DNA of 64,000 nucleotides from CAKRJP01 sp963589425 (lineage in GTDB: Bacteria; Bacillota; Clostridia; Lachnospirales; Lachnospiraceae), in contig CAVAKZ010000004.1 in NCBI GenBank assembly GCA_963589425.1, forward strand, positions 1-64,000. The letters run 5' to 3'. Position numbers and translations under genes: made by a program. The stretch's first letter is position 1. The number at the start of each line of letters is the position of its first letter. The notes beneath the pieces were generated by a model, which did no database searches, was not told where the DNA came from, and was given only the letters and a program-made list of their open reading frames with translations. Of the stretch, positions 49,218-57,804 are shown piece after piece.

Positions 49218-51761
49218 TTATCCTAGCTTCTGTTTCTTGCTGACTGGCAGGTATACATATTCTAATCGACTGTACATGTTTCCGCCTGTGCAAAATTGAG
49301 CATAATTATTACGTACAATAGACAACCCCGGATCCTCATACTCATCTGTTCCCTTATACTCTAAGACTCCATCTTTGTCATAACGAATGTCAATGGCTTT
49401 ATCTTCCACTTCCAGAACTCGTTCTCCCTCCGCATTTACTTCCGGCAAATCCGCTAACCAGTAGAAGCTTAAATCCGAAGCCCCCTGCATCTGGTCAATC
49501 AATTTGTTAAGGCTTACCGTTTCAGCATTTTCCTTCAAAGGATCATGCATAATCACATCTTCTCCCTTGCAGCCGTAAATAACCCGGTAATGTCCCTTAA
49601 AAAGCACTGCTATAGGACCATGGCTCTTTCCGATGGCTTCTTTTGCCATATTCTGAATTCTTTTCTTCAGTTCATTCTTACTTGGCAAAATACCAAAGAA
49701 TATCTGCTTCATCATGGTATCCGGTGCAAGTTCTGCTAATAGGTTGGCATGATTTGCAATATCAAGAGCACAGTTCATATTCTGGTGGTAGCTGGAATTA
49801 TAGTTAATCTTAGTGTCTGCTTCAAATCGGTGACTACGAATATCCGTCTGGTTCACTTGGTAACCTCGATACTGGAGCATAGCCGCCATAGCCACAGACC
49901 AACAACCCTGACCAGTATTCTGCTTTGTTGTCTCAAATCCTTTCAAGACATACTTTCCTTTTTTCTCATTAACCTCAAAGGTTTTTCCCTTTTTATAAGC
50001 TTCCACCGGACCTTGTTCTCTAAGCTTTTTCAATCGCTCCTGGGCCTCTATTCGATAATTAATATGCTTCTCTAGATATACATAGATTTCATCATACATA
50101 GGATCGTGACCTTCTTTATCCAGATAATGTTCCCTATAATATGTCAGATAAGCCTTAAGAACTTCTGGTTTGTTGGAATCAAAAACATTAAAATCATAGG
50201 TTTCAAAAAGCCCTTTTTCCTTGCGTTTTTCCTCTAGATATTGATTTGTCTTTACCACCTCGTCATTCATAAATTCATAATAAGAGAAACATTCCGGATA
50301 CTTCTGCCAGGTTTCTTCGATACCCTCTTGTCTTGCAGACCGAAAAGCAACTTTTGCTTTCTCAATACGGTCTTTATTCTTCTCATCCGTATTTAGTTCC
50401 TGTTTAAACTGCTCGATCTGGGTTTTGACCCTTTTTGCATCCTCTTTATCAATCATACCGGTTTGTTCAGCCGTGACCTTCATTGCTTGGGCGAAAGCCC
50501 CAGCCACTGCCTGGACTGCATATTCGAGAAAAAGGGATTCATCCGTATTTTTTAGAAAGTCCATCCCAAATTCTTCTTTTCTAATTAATGTAAGAGAAAA
50601 ACTGGCAATGTCCGAGACCGCTCCCATATCCTTAAGCAAACCATTTTTTGTCATTTCCTTACGAATCTGCAGCCACTCCTTATCCATGTTCTTGTTTTTC
50701 TTCTGAATTCTTGCTTCCAAATAAGTCTTGAGATTCTTATAAATTCCCAAAAAATATTCCGCCCGCTTGCATCCATAGGGTATATAAGTATGTTCTAAAT
50801 CCAGCTTACTCATTTGCTTATAAAGTGTCTGATAGGGTGATTCTGGTTTTTCTTTCTTTTCTACTTTTTTCTCTACTTTTTCCTCCTTTATCTCTTCTGG
50901 ATCATTCAGTATTACAAAATCCTCATCCTCTTCTACATAGAAATTGCTTTCCTTCTGATGCTTTTCCTCCTGCAGGTATTGCCGGTATTCCTGCTGCATA
51001 CTATCCTGCTGTAAGATAAGGCGAGCCACCAGTGCATCTACTGCCAGTCTCTGTCCATAAAACTTTGCATATTCACTCCTCTTTAATCCTCTTAAATTAG
51101 CCCCCTCCTGACGAATCATAATGCCAAGCTCATCCTCCATACTCTCTAGCAAAGCACGGTAATACAAAAGTTTCTGAATCTTCGGGTGCTTTCTTTCCAG
51201 AAATTTCATTGCATCACTTAACTCCCCACCATCTCCCAAAATAGTATGAAGGCTTGTTCCTACAGTTTTTTTCGTCTTCACATCCAATTTTGGTCTTTCA
51301 TCCCTTTTGCAAGACTCTAAGGCTCCCTTATAGAATTTATAAGCTTCTGTTTCTGGCAAAAGCATTTCCGTCTGCACCAACCCGTCAGCGGCATAAAGAT
51401 CAAGTGCTTGAAAGACCTCCTCAACATCCTGGATATTGGTTTGTTCCTTTTTTCCTTTTCTTCTATTTAGATCCTGAATTACATTAGTGCTCATATCCTG
51501 AGCTGCAGCCATTCCCCCCCGATCAAAAAGAAAGTCATGCTGCTCTTTAAGCTCTTCCAATTCTGCTTTTTTTCTTTCTTTATAGCGATTCTTCTTCCAG
51601 ATTCCCGATGGTGGATTCTTAATCTTTCTTTGAATTTCTTCCTCCTTCCCCATCTCTAAATGATAAAAATCTGCCAGTGTCTGTTGTTTGTCATCCTTCA
51701 TAGCCTGCAAACGCTCTGCCACCAGTTCCGTTTGCCTTTTCTTTTTCGTAAATAATCCCAT
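49218..51761 (-). CDS. Large protein with C-terminal C39-like (papain-like) cysteine peptidase domain
   Basis: 847 residues, no signal peptide, very rich in Lys/Glu and coiled coil over the first 620 residues. The C-terminal part (about 620-770) looks like a C39-type peptidase: TGQGCWSVAMAAMLQYRGY with the probable catalytic Cys, then GPIAVLFKGHYRVIYGCKGEDVIMHDP with the His and Asp. The tail (GLSIVRNNYAQFCTGGNMYSRLEYVYLP) follows. I do not recognise the long N-terminal part. It follows the tandem GNAT gene by 41 nt. Possible roles are a peptidase acting on a toxin or partner, or a delivered effector; none is shown by sequence. Confidence 0.75.
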   Translation of the reverse strand: MGLFTKKKRQTELVAERLQAMKDDKQQTLADFYHLEMGKEEEIQRKIKNPPSGIWKKNRYKERKKAELEELKEQHDFLFDRGGMAAAQDMSTNVIQDLNRRKGKKEQTNIQDVEEVFQALDLYAADGLVQTEMLLPETEAYKFYKGALESCKRDERPKLDVKTKKTVGTSLHTILGDGGELSDAMKFLERKHPKIQKLLYYRALLESMEDELGIMIRQEGANLRGLKRSEYAKFYGQRLAVDALVARLILQQDSMQQEYRQYLQEEKHQKESNFYVEEDEDFVILNDPEEIKEEKVEKKVEKKEKPESPYQTLYKQMSKLDLEHTYIPYGCKRAEYFLGIYKNLKTYLEARIQKKNKNMDKEWLQIRKEMTKNGLLKDMGAVSDIASFSLTLIRKEEFGMDFLKNTDESLFLEYAVQAVAGAFAQAMKVTAEQTGMIDKEDAKRVKTQIEQFKQELNTDEKNKDRIEKAKVAFRSARQEGIEETWQKYPECFSYYEFMNDEVVKTNQYLEEKRKEKGLFETYDFNVFDSNKPEVLKAYLTYYREHYLDKEGHDPMYDEIYVYLEKHINYRIEAQERLKKLREQGPVEAYKKGKTFEVNEKKGKYVLKGFETTKQNTGQGCWSVAMAAMLQYRGYQVNQTDIRSHRFEADTKINYNSSYHQNMNCALDIANHANLLAELAPDTMMKQIFFGILPSKNELKKRIQNMAKEAIGKSHGPIAVLFKGHYRVIYGCKGEDVIMHDPLKENAETVSLNKLIDQMQGASDLSFYWLADLPEVNAEGERVLEVEDKAIDIRYDKDGVLEYKGTDEYEDPGLSIVRNNYAQFCTGGNMYSRLEYVYLPVSKKQKLG

Positions 51762-51802
51762 ATAGTTTCCTCCTATATCACCCTTTTATCACTTTCTCTC
51801 TT

Positions 51803-52648
51803 TTACAACCACTTGTCTCCTGTGATCACACACTTCCATGCAATCTCTTTCTCCGGAAAAATATGGTCTGCTAACTGTAAAACTGTAGAATCCATGCAGA
51901 CAAATTCCAATTTTTTCCATCCTTTTCTTTCTTGAAGGCTTAGGCCCACCGACTGAATCAAGCCGATAAAATCCATCTGGTGCTTTTTCTCCACATAACA
52001 TAGCTGAAATCCATATACCTTTTCTTCGGTAGCTTCTAAGAGGGCCACTCCTACAATCTGCCCTCCAGATACTAAGACCTTGCTTACTCGTCCATCAGCA
52101 CTGCGGTAATCTGCGCGGCTCACCAGATAATTCCCTCGCCTCTCACAAGCCTCCAAAAATGAAAAAAGCTCTGCAGATTTCAAATCTCGCAGGGAATACA
52201 CCTTAGAGGATATTCTTTTTTCTCCTCCAACATACCGTGGCTTCGTAAAAACTACAGCCTTTTCAAACTGTTCCCTTGTTATCTGTACACTGGCTATCCG
52301 TTCAAAATGAAGGCGAAAAAAGTAATTTGTCAGCATAAGGGCCATCAAGTGCCCCTCCTTACTGTCTCCGTCCAAATCCATGGATAGGGAAATGGCTCCT
52401 GCATTCTTTGCTGCTGTTACAGCTCCCTGAAGAAGGGCATTTCCATAACCCCGTTTCCGATAGTCTGAATCTACATATAGCCAAGTCACTACCCAATCTA
52501 CATCTCGCTTCATCAATATAGCCACTCCGGCCAAAATCTCCTTGGAGAAACATCCAAGGACCAGGGTCCCTTGGCGAAGAATCTCATGAGGCACTAAGGC
52601 TTTAGCCCATCGAAGTTCCTTTCCTGTCAGATTTTTTATCTGCATCAT
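51803..52648 (-). CDS. GNAT acetyltransferase with two GNAT-like halves
   Basis: 281 residues. The N-terminal half has a canonical acetyl-CoA motif (VVTWLYVDSDYRKRGYGNALLQGAV, about residues 53-77). The C-terminal half (about 165-280) again has a GNAT-like strand order (VSGGQIVGVALLEATEE, FQLCYVEKK, LEFVCMDSTVLQLADHIFP) but no clear CoA motif. This is the architecture of tandem GNATs with one active half. Substrate unknown. It is the first gene of a pair with the C39-like peptidase protein, so the two may function together. Confidence 0.8.
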   Translation of the reverse strand: MMQIKNLTGKELRWAKALVPHEILRQGTLVLGCFSKEILAGVAILMKRDVDWVVTWLYVDSDYRKRGYGNALLQGAVTAAKNAGAISLSMDLDGDSKEGHLMALMLTNYFFRLHFERIASVQITREQFEKAVVFTKPRYVGGEKRISSKVYSLRDLKSAELFSFLEACERRGNYLVSRADYRSADGRVSKVLVSGGQIVGVALLEATEEKVYGFQLCYVEKKHQMDFIGLIQSVGLSLQERKGWKKLEFVCMDSTVLQLADHIFPEKEIAWKCVITGDKWL

Positions 52649-52690
52649 CCTATCCCGTACCTTTCTATCCTATTGATTCGATTTTTGCTT

Positions 52691-52709
52691 ATATAGTATT
52701 ATACTATAT
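52691..52709. promoter_or_regulatory. 19-bp palindrome upstream of the tandem GNAT gene
   Basis: ATATAGTAT-T-ATACTATAT: arms of 9 nt. On the minus strand it contains TATAAT (52698-52703), a possible -10 for the GNAT-peptidase pair, so a bound regulator would block the promoter. No good -35 is visible. Confidence 0.45.
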
Positions 52710-52728
52710 TTCTATATGAAGGTATAAA

Positions 52729-52760
52729 AAAAGAAATGCTTAATTTTTGAGCATTTCTTT
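52729..52760 (-). terminator. Terminator after the YihY/BrkB gene
   Basis: Minus strand AAAGAAATGCT / AGCATTTCTTT with an A-rich loop, followed by a T-run. Confidence 0.85.
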
Positions 52761-52781
52761 CAAAATTATGAAAATGTCATT

Positions 52782-53624
52782 CTATGCTTCCTTTGATTTT
52801 GAAGAGAAAAACATGTCTTCCGCTCGGACATTCACCTCTCCCCCAAGAAGGATACAATACATACAAAAATACATCCACAAAAGCACCAATATAATCGTGG
52901 TAAGACTTCCATACATGGTAGAAAATCCTGTGAAAATATCCAAGTAAACGGAAAAGATCCAAGACACCACCATCCATCCCACAGTAGCAAAGACAGCTCC
53001 CGGAATCTGGCTTAAAAATTTACACTTTCTATTGGGAAGAAACTTGTATACGATCAAGGTAAAAAAGATCATAATCACCGAGGTGATCATAGATCTAAGT
53101 CCTAAAATCTTGCGATAGGCATCTGCCACAAAGGGAAGATACTTCCCGATAAATACATTCAAGGTATTACCGAAAACTGCAAGTACCAAAAGTATAATAA
53201 TTACCATAAGCATCATTACGGTATATACAGTGGCCCGGATTCTAAGGATCACATAGTTACGAGTCTCCACACAGCTGTATACATTATTCAGTCCGGTAGT
53301 TAAAGCCAGAACACCCTTCCCTGCAGCCCACAAGGTTACTAAGAGGGTCAAAGGCACCATGGCCAAAGACTGACTATAGACCTGATTTACAATAGAGGTA
53401 ATGAGGGAAGTGACTGTAGATGGAAAGAGCTGAATCACTGCCGTCATAATATCCGCCTTAGTAAGTGGAGTATATTTCACCATAGTGAGCAAGAGCAAAA
53501 TAATCGGAAACAAAGACAGCATCAAAAAATAAGAGGTCTGCGCCGCATATGCTCCCACGTGGTGGCTGGATATGCCGGATGTAATATCCGTAATTTGTTC
53601 ATATATTTTTCTAATTGTTTTCAT
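52782..53624 (-). CDS. YihY/BrkB family inner-membrane protein
   Basis: 280 residues from ATG 53624, with TAGGAG 8 nt upstream; the frame to 53660 has no ribosome site. Six hydrophobic segments. Family features: AAQTSYFLMLSLFPIILLLL near the start, LWAAGKGVLALTTGLNNVY, FLPNRKCKFLSQIPGAVFATVGWMVVSW and FSTMYGSLTTIILVLLWMYFCMYCILLGGEVN. The family was once called ribonuclease BN, which is not its function; the real role is unknown. Single gene with its own terminator. Confidence 0.9.
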   Translation of the reverse strand: MKTIRKIYEQITDITSGISSHHVGAYAAQTSYFLMLSLFPIILLLLTMVKYTPLTKADIMTAVIQLFPSTVTSLITSIVNQVYSQSLAMVPLTLLVTLWAAGKGVLALTTGLNNVYSCVETRNYVILRIRATVYTVMMLMVIIILLVLAVFGNTLNVFIGKYLPFVADAYRKILGLRSMITSVIMIFFTLIVYKFLPNRKCKFLSQIPGAVFATVGWMVVSWIFSVYLDIFTGFSTMYGSLTTIILVLLWMYFCMYCILLGGEVNVRAEDMFFSSKSKEA

Positions 53625-53693
53625 AAGCTCTCCTAAACATTCGAAGCCTATTTTACACAAAAAGTATAATTTTGTCTAGTTTTCCTCCTATAT

Positions 53694-53914
53694 AAAAAAA
53701 GGAGCCACCAAAAGGTAACTCCTCCATATTCTTTCTTTAGGCCCAGGATGCCGGTTTCTGTATTTTGACTCCTAGCCTCAGCTAGGTGGGTGTCCGCATT
53801 CGCTTTTTTGTCTTCCTCTGCGCAATGAAGGCTTGACATATTACGAAGATTTAAGAGTCCCGTTTAAAGTATTGTAGGTTCAAAATAACAGAGGTTATCG
53901 CACACCCCAGGTAT
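53694..53914 (-). ncRNA. ssrS: 6S RNA
   Basis: A promoter (53923-53951), a terminator (GGAG..ACC / GGTGGCTCC then T-run, 53694-53725) and about 215 nt between them with no gene. CTGTTATTTTGA (minus; 53880-53891) pairs with TCAAAATACAG (53758-53768) around a large internal region with ACCTACAATACTTTAAACGGGAC, which resembles the 6S RNAs of Clostridia as I remember them. The closed double helix with an open central bubble mimics a promoter and traps sigma-A RNA polymerase. A covariance search would settle it. Confidence 0.7.
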
Positions 53915-53922
53915 CTAAAAGC

Positions 53923-53951
53923 ATTATAACTCATTTACAGGAAATTTACAA
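53923..53951 (-). promoter_or_regulatory. Promoter of the 6S RNA
   Basis: Minus strand TTGTAA (53946-53951), 17 nt, TATAAT (53923-53928), just after the stop codon of the 114-aa gene. Confidence 0.7.
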
Positions 53952-53953
53952 TT

Positions 53954-54298
53954 CTATAATATACCAAAATATTTTTTGTTTATTTCCCTGATCTTCTTGG
54001 TATACCAAATCAGAGAAACTGCTGCTAAAGCAAGCAGGATCCAATAAAGCATAGCCAATCCGCCATACTGTGTATTGTAAATATCCACAAGGGAATAGAG
54101 GGTAACTACAGCTCCCAGCACAAATAGGGGAACCTGGGCTTCCCTACAATATCCTTTTAGGTCCATACATGTCTTAAGATCCACCTTTTTTGCCATAACC
54201 AGGGACTCTTTGACCTCTCCCTTAAATCGCATCAGACCGGCCCCGTAGAGGCAATAGAGTCCGCATACCAGGGTGATGATCCCAATAATATTGGTCAT
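53954..54298 (-). CDS. Small membrane protein of unknown function, 114 aa
   Basis: 114 residues with three TM segments (about 4-22, 57-75 and 80-98) and basic loops (KKVDLKTCMDLKGYCREAQ, YTKKIREINKKYF). It resembles DUF3784-type small membrane proteins in layout, but I cannot assign it. It starts 19 nt after the thrC stop and is the last gene of the leuC-leuD-thrC transcript. Confidence 0.7.
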   Translation of the reverse strand: MTNIIGIITLVCGLYCLYGAGLMRFKGEVKESLVMAKKVDLKTCMDLKGYCREAQVPLFVLGAVVTLYSLVDIYNTQYGGLAMLYWILLALAAVSLIWYTKKIREINKKYFGIL

Positions 54299-54317
54299 TT
54301 TTCTCTCCTTCTAAAAT

Positions 54318-55805
54318 CTATAATCCAAGAACAGATTTTACAGTAGCTTCCATCTGGTCTACGTCACACTCTAGATTATGAAGAATCTTTGCATCCATAA
54401 TATCCTTGATAGCCTGTGGAAGCTCAACTCCTGCTGTCTCTTTTAAGGTATCCATAAGCGCCAATTCATCTGCATTCTCGTAAGAAGGATCAATAGAAGT
54501 CATAACACTCTTTACAAATTTGAATGGGCTTGCTGTAGAAGCAACCAGGCACTTCTTATCCAGTTTTTCTTCTTTCTTTAAGGAATCGCAAACATAGGCT
54601 GCCACTGCAGTATGGGTATCCATTACGTATCCGGTCTTCTTATATACATCATGGATCATCTGAGAAGTCTGAGCCTCTGTGGCATATCCTGCCTCAAAGT
54701 CTGCAAGTTTCTCCTTCATGGCATCTGTTACTGCATACTTGCCATCCTGCTTTAACTCCTGCATAAAAGCATCTGTCTTTTCAGAATCCTCTCCTGTAAT
54801 CAGATAGATCAGACGCTCTAAGTTGCTGGAGATCAAAATATCCATAGAAGGAGAGGTGGTTAAAATAAAGTCACGATTTCTATCATATGTTCCTGTTTGG
54901 AAGAAATCGAAGAGAACTTTATTTTCATTGGAAGCACAAACCAATTTCTCAATAGGCACTCCCATGTTCTTTGCATAATATGCAGCTAAAATATTTCCGA
55001 AATTACCGGTAGGAACTACTACATCGATTAATTCTCCCGCCTGAATCTCTTCATGAGCTAAAAGCTTTGCATAGGCATATACATAGTAAACTACCTGAGG
55101 TACTAAACGTCCGATGTTAATGGAATTTGCAGAAGAGAACTGATAGCCCTTCTTTCCAAGTTCCTCTGCCAAAGCCTTGTCCTCAAACATAGCCTTTACT
55201 CCGCTCTGGGCATTATCAAAGTTGCCGTGAATGGCCACTACATCTACATTGGCTCCCTTCTGGGTTAACATCTGAAGCTCCTGAACCTTGCTGACACCAT
55301 TCTTGGGATAAAATACAATAATTCTGGTACCCTCTACATCTGCAAAACCTGCCATGGCTGCCTTTCCTGTATCACCGGAGGTAGCTGTAAGAATCACAAT
55401 TTCATTTTCTACCTTGTTTTTCTTAGCAGATGTTGTAAGCAAATGAGGAAGAATGGACAGGGCCATATCCTTAAATGCAATAGTAGCACCGTGGAATAAT
55501 TCCAAATAATAAGTGCCATCCACCTTTGCGAGAGGAGCAATCTCTTGGGTGTCAAACTTGCTGTCATAAGCCTTGTTAATACAAGATTTTAATTCCTCTT
55601 CTGTAAAATCTGTCAAAAACTGTTTCATAACCAGGTAAGCAATCTCCTGGTAAGATTTGTCCTTTAATTCCTCCATAGACACATCCAGACTTGGAAGGGT
55701 CTCCGGAACGAACAATCCTCCATCCGGTGCCAATCCTTTCAGAATTGCCTGGGATGCAGTAACCTTTAACTCAGAATTTCTAGTGCTCTTATACTGTAGA
55801 TTCAT
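54318..55805 (-). CDS. thrC: Threonine synthase
   Basis: 495 residues, the long type of threonine synthase. NLQYKSTRN start, LFHGATIAFKDMALSILPHLL with the PLP Lys (about residue 112), TATSGDTGKAAMAGFADV, VAIHGNFDNAQSGVKAMF, SANSINIGRLVPQVVYYVYAY and PTGNFGNILAAYYAKNMGVP. Converts O-phosphohomoserine to threonine. It follows leuD by 71 nt; combining leucine and threonine genes in one transcript suggests shared branched-chain/aspartate control. Confidence 0.96.
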   Translation of the reverse strand: MNLQYKSTRNSELKVTASQAILKGLAPDGGLFVPETLPSLDVSMEELKDKSYQEIAYLVMKQFLTDFTEEELKSCINKAYDSKFDTQEIAPLAKVDGTYYLELFHGATIAFKDMALSILPHLLTTSAKKNKVENEIVILTATSGDTGKAAMAGFADVEGTRIIVFYPKNGVSKVQELQMLTQKGANVDVVAIHGNFDNAQSGVKAMFEDKALAEELGKKGYQFSSANSINIGRLVPQVVYYVYAYAKLLAHEEIQAGELIDVVVPTGNFGNILAAYYAKNMGVPIEKLVCASNENKVLFDFFQTGTYDRNRDFILTTSPSMDILISSNLERLIYLITGEDSEKTDAFMQELKQDGKYAVTDAMKEKLADFEAGYATEAQTSQMIHDVYKKTGYVMDTHTAVAAYVCDSLKKEEKLDKKCLVASTASPFKFVKSVMTSIDPSYENADELALMDTLKETAGVELPQAIKDIMDAKILHNLECDVDQMEATVKSVLGL

Positions 55806-55876
55806 GTTCTCTCTCGCCTTTCTGATTAAACTTGGAAGCCAATAACTCCCCTAAGATTTCGGGTATCCTTTTTCAA

Positions 55877-56371
55877 CTATTTATTGTTCTTGTGATTTAC
55901 GTAATTTACCAATCCACCCTCAGTAATAATGTTCTGCATAAATGGTGGAAATGGCTGGCCCTTAAATTCAGTTCCCTTGGTACGGTTGTAGATCATTCCG
56001 CTGTCAAAATCAACCTCAACCTCATCTCCTGCCTCGATACCTCTTGCAGCTTCCACACACTCAATAATAGGAAGTCCGATATTAATAGCATTTCTATAGA
56101 AAATTCGGGCAAAAGTCTCTGCGATTACGCAGCTTACTCCAGCGGCCTTTAAACACAGTGGTGCATGTTCTCTTGAAGAACCGCATCCAAAGTTTTTGTT
56201 GGCTACGATCAAATCTCCCGGCTTTACCTTCTCAGCAAAGCTTGCATCAATATCTGCCATAGCATGGCTTGCAAGTTCCTTGGCGTCAAAAGAGTTTAAG
56301 TATCTTGCTGGGATAATTACATCTGTATCTACATTATCTCCATATTTAAATACATGTCCTAAAGCTTTCAT
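55877..56371 (-). CDS. leuD: 3-isopropylmalate dehydratase small subunit
   Basis: 164 residues, the short archaeal/clostridial type of the swivel domain. GDNVDTDVIIPARYLNSFDAKELASH at the start, KNFGCGSSREHAPLCLKAAGVSCVIAETFARIFYRNAINIGLP in the middle. It completes the LeuCD enzyme that isomerises 2-isopropylmalate. It overlaps leuC by one nt. Could belong to the homoaconitase subgroup, but no lysine-pathway genes are near. Confidence 0.94.
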   Translation of the reverse strand: MKALGHVFKYGDNVDTDVIIPARYLNSFDAKELASHAMADIDASFAEKVKPGDLIVANKNFGCGSSREHAPLCLKAAGVSCVIAETFARIFYRNAINIGLPIIECVEAARGIEAGDEVEVDFDSGMIYNRTKGTEFKGQPFPPFMQNIITEGGLVNYVNHKNNK

Positions 56372-57645
56372 TATCTAGCACCTACTTTCTCTGGATTTGC
56401 AATATATCCGGCAATGGCGCTGGCTGCTGCCACTTCCGGGGAAGCCAGGTAGATCAAGGAATCTACATGTCCCATTCTACCTACGAAATTACGGTTGGTA
56501 GTAGATACACACTTCTCACCAGCTGCCATAACCCCCATGTGTCCTCCCATACAAGGTCCGCAGCTTGGAGTATTCACCGCACAGCCTGCATCTACAAAAA
56601 TTTCCATAAGACCTTCTTTAATACACTGCTTGTAAATCTTCTGAGTAGCAGGAACCACCATAACTCTCACATCATGGTGAACAGTCTGACCCTTAAGAAT
56701 CGCTGCAGCTCTTCTCATATCCTCCATACGACCATTAGTACAAGAGCCAATGACAACCTGGTCAATCTTAATAGGCTCCATAGCCTCGATCTCATCGATG
56801 GTCTTTGCATTTCCCGGAAGATGTGGGAATGCTACTGTTGGACGAACCTCGGAAAGGTCAATCTCTACTACCTGGTCATAAACTGCATCCTCATCAGCCT
56901 CATATACAGCATATTCCTTCTTGCAATGCTCTGCTAAATATTTCTTAGTCTTTTCATCTACTGGGAAGATACCATTTTTTGCACCAGCCTCGATAGCCAT
57001 GTTGGCAATGGTAAAACGATCTGCCATAGAAAGATTTGCAATACCTTCTCCGGTAAATTCCATAGACTTATAAAGAGCTCCATCTACACCAATTTTACCG
57101 ATAATATGGATAATCACATCCTTACCACTGACATACTGGCTTGGCTTTCCTGTTAAAACAAATTTAATAGCACTTGGCACCTTAAACCATGCCATTCCTG
57201 TGGCCATGCCTGCCGCTACATCTGTAGTTCCCATTCCTGTAGAAAATGCTCCCAAAGCGCCATATGTACAGGTATGAGAATCTGCTCCGATAATCAAATC
57301 TCCTGCAGTTACCACACCGGCCTCTGGAAGGATGGCATGCTCCACACCGGATTTTCCCTGCTCAAAATACCAGGAAAGTCCCTGTTCTTTGGCATACTCT
57401 CTGATAGCCTTGGAGTTCTCTGCTGATTTAATATCTTTATTAGGTGTAAAGTGGTCCGGTACAAATACCACCTTATCTTTATCAAATACCTTGTCTGACA
57501 TCTGCTTAATAATGGGCAGTGCCATAGGTCCTGTAATATCATTTGCCATTACAATATCTAACTTGGCTTCTATCAACTGACCAGCTTCCACAGAATCAAG
57601 TCCTGCATGAGCTGCCAGAATCTTTTGGGTCATTGTCATTCCCAT
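56371..57645 (-). CDS. leuC: 3-isopropylmalate dehydratase large subunit
   Basis: 424 residues, the shorter LeuC/HacA type. ATG at 57645 follows TAGGAGG by 9 nt. Aconitase features: FVPDHFTPNKDIKSAEN, DSHTCTYGALGAFSTGMGTTDVAAGMATG, and the three Cys that hold the 4Fe-4S cluster in IGSCTNGR, then TPSCGPCMGGHMG. Dehydrates and rehydrates isopropylmalate in leucine synthesis. First gene of the transcript starting at 57725-57754. Confidence 0.95.
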   Translation of the reverse strand: MGMTMTQKILAAHAGLDSVEAGQLIEAKLDIVMANDITGPMALPIIKQMSDKVFDKDKVVFVPDHFTPNKDIKSAENSKAIREYAKEQGLSWYFEQGKSGVEHAILPEAGVVTAGDLIIGADSHTCTYGALGAFSTGMGTTDVAAGMATGMAWFKVPSAIKFVLTGKPSQYVSGKDVIIHIIGKIGVDGALYKSMEFTGEGIANLSMADRFTIANMAIEAGAKNGIFPVDEKTKKYLAEHCKKEYAVYEADEDAVYDQVVEIDLSEVRPTVAFPHLPGNAKTIDEIEAMEPIKIDQVVIGSCTNGRMEDMRRAAAILKGQTVHHDVRVMVVPATQKIYKQCIKEGLMEIFVDAGCAVNTPSCGPCMGGHMGVMAAGEKCVSTTNRNFVGRMGHVDSLIYLASPEVAAASAIAGYIANPEKVGAR

Positions 57646-57754
57646 TTTATAAATCCTCCTACCTGAAAAATATTTATATAATTGTTCAAAACAAGGTTTG
57701 AAACAATTGTAAACTTTTCAAAACATTGTAGCATACATAAATAATAAGAAGCAA
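57646..57754 (-). promoter_or_regulatory. leuC promoter and leader with a CodY-like box
   Basis: Minus strand TTGCTT (57749-57754), 18 nt, TACAAT (57725-57730) with an upstream TG (extended -10). The leader holds an imperfect inverted repeat AATTGTTTCAAA / TTTTGAACAATT, and ACTTTTCAAAACATT (plus, about 57713-57727) matches 12 of 15 positions of the CodY motif, overlapping the -10. A CodY site on a leucine operon would be expected; no T-box or Leu-rich leader peptide is visible. Confidence 0.55.
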
Positions 57755-57804
57755 GCCGCAAAGGCTATATGGATAATATGTATCAAAAATTAAACTATGC
57801 TGGC

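Noticed and set aside
53648..53839. 63-codon minus-strand ORF
   Set aside because: Lies within the 6S RNA and its terminator; no ribosome site or similarity.
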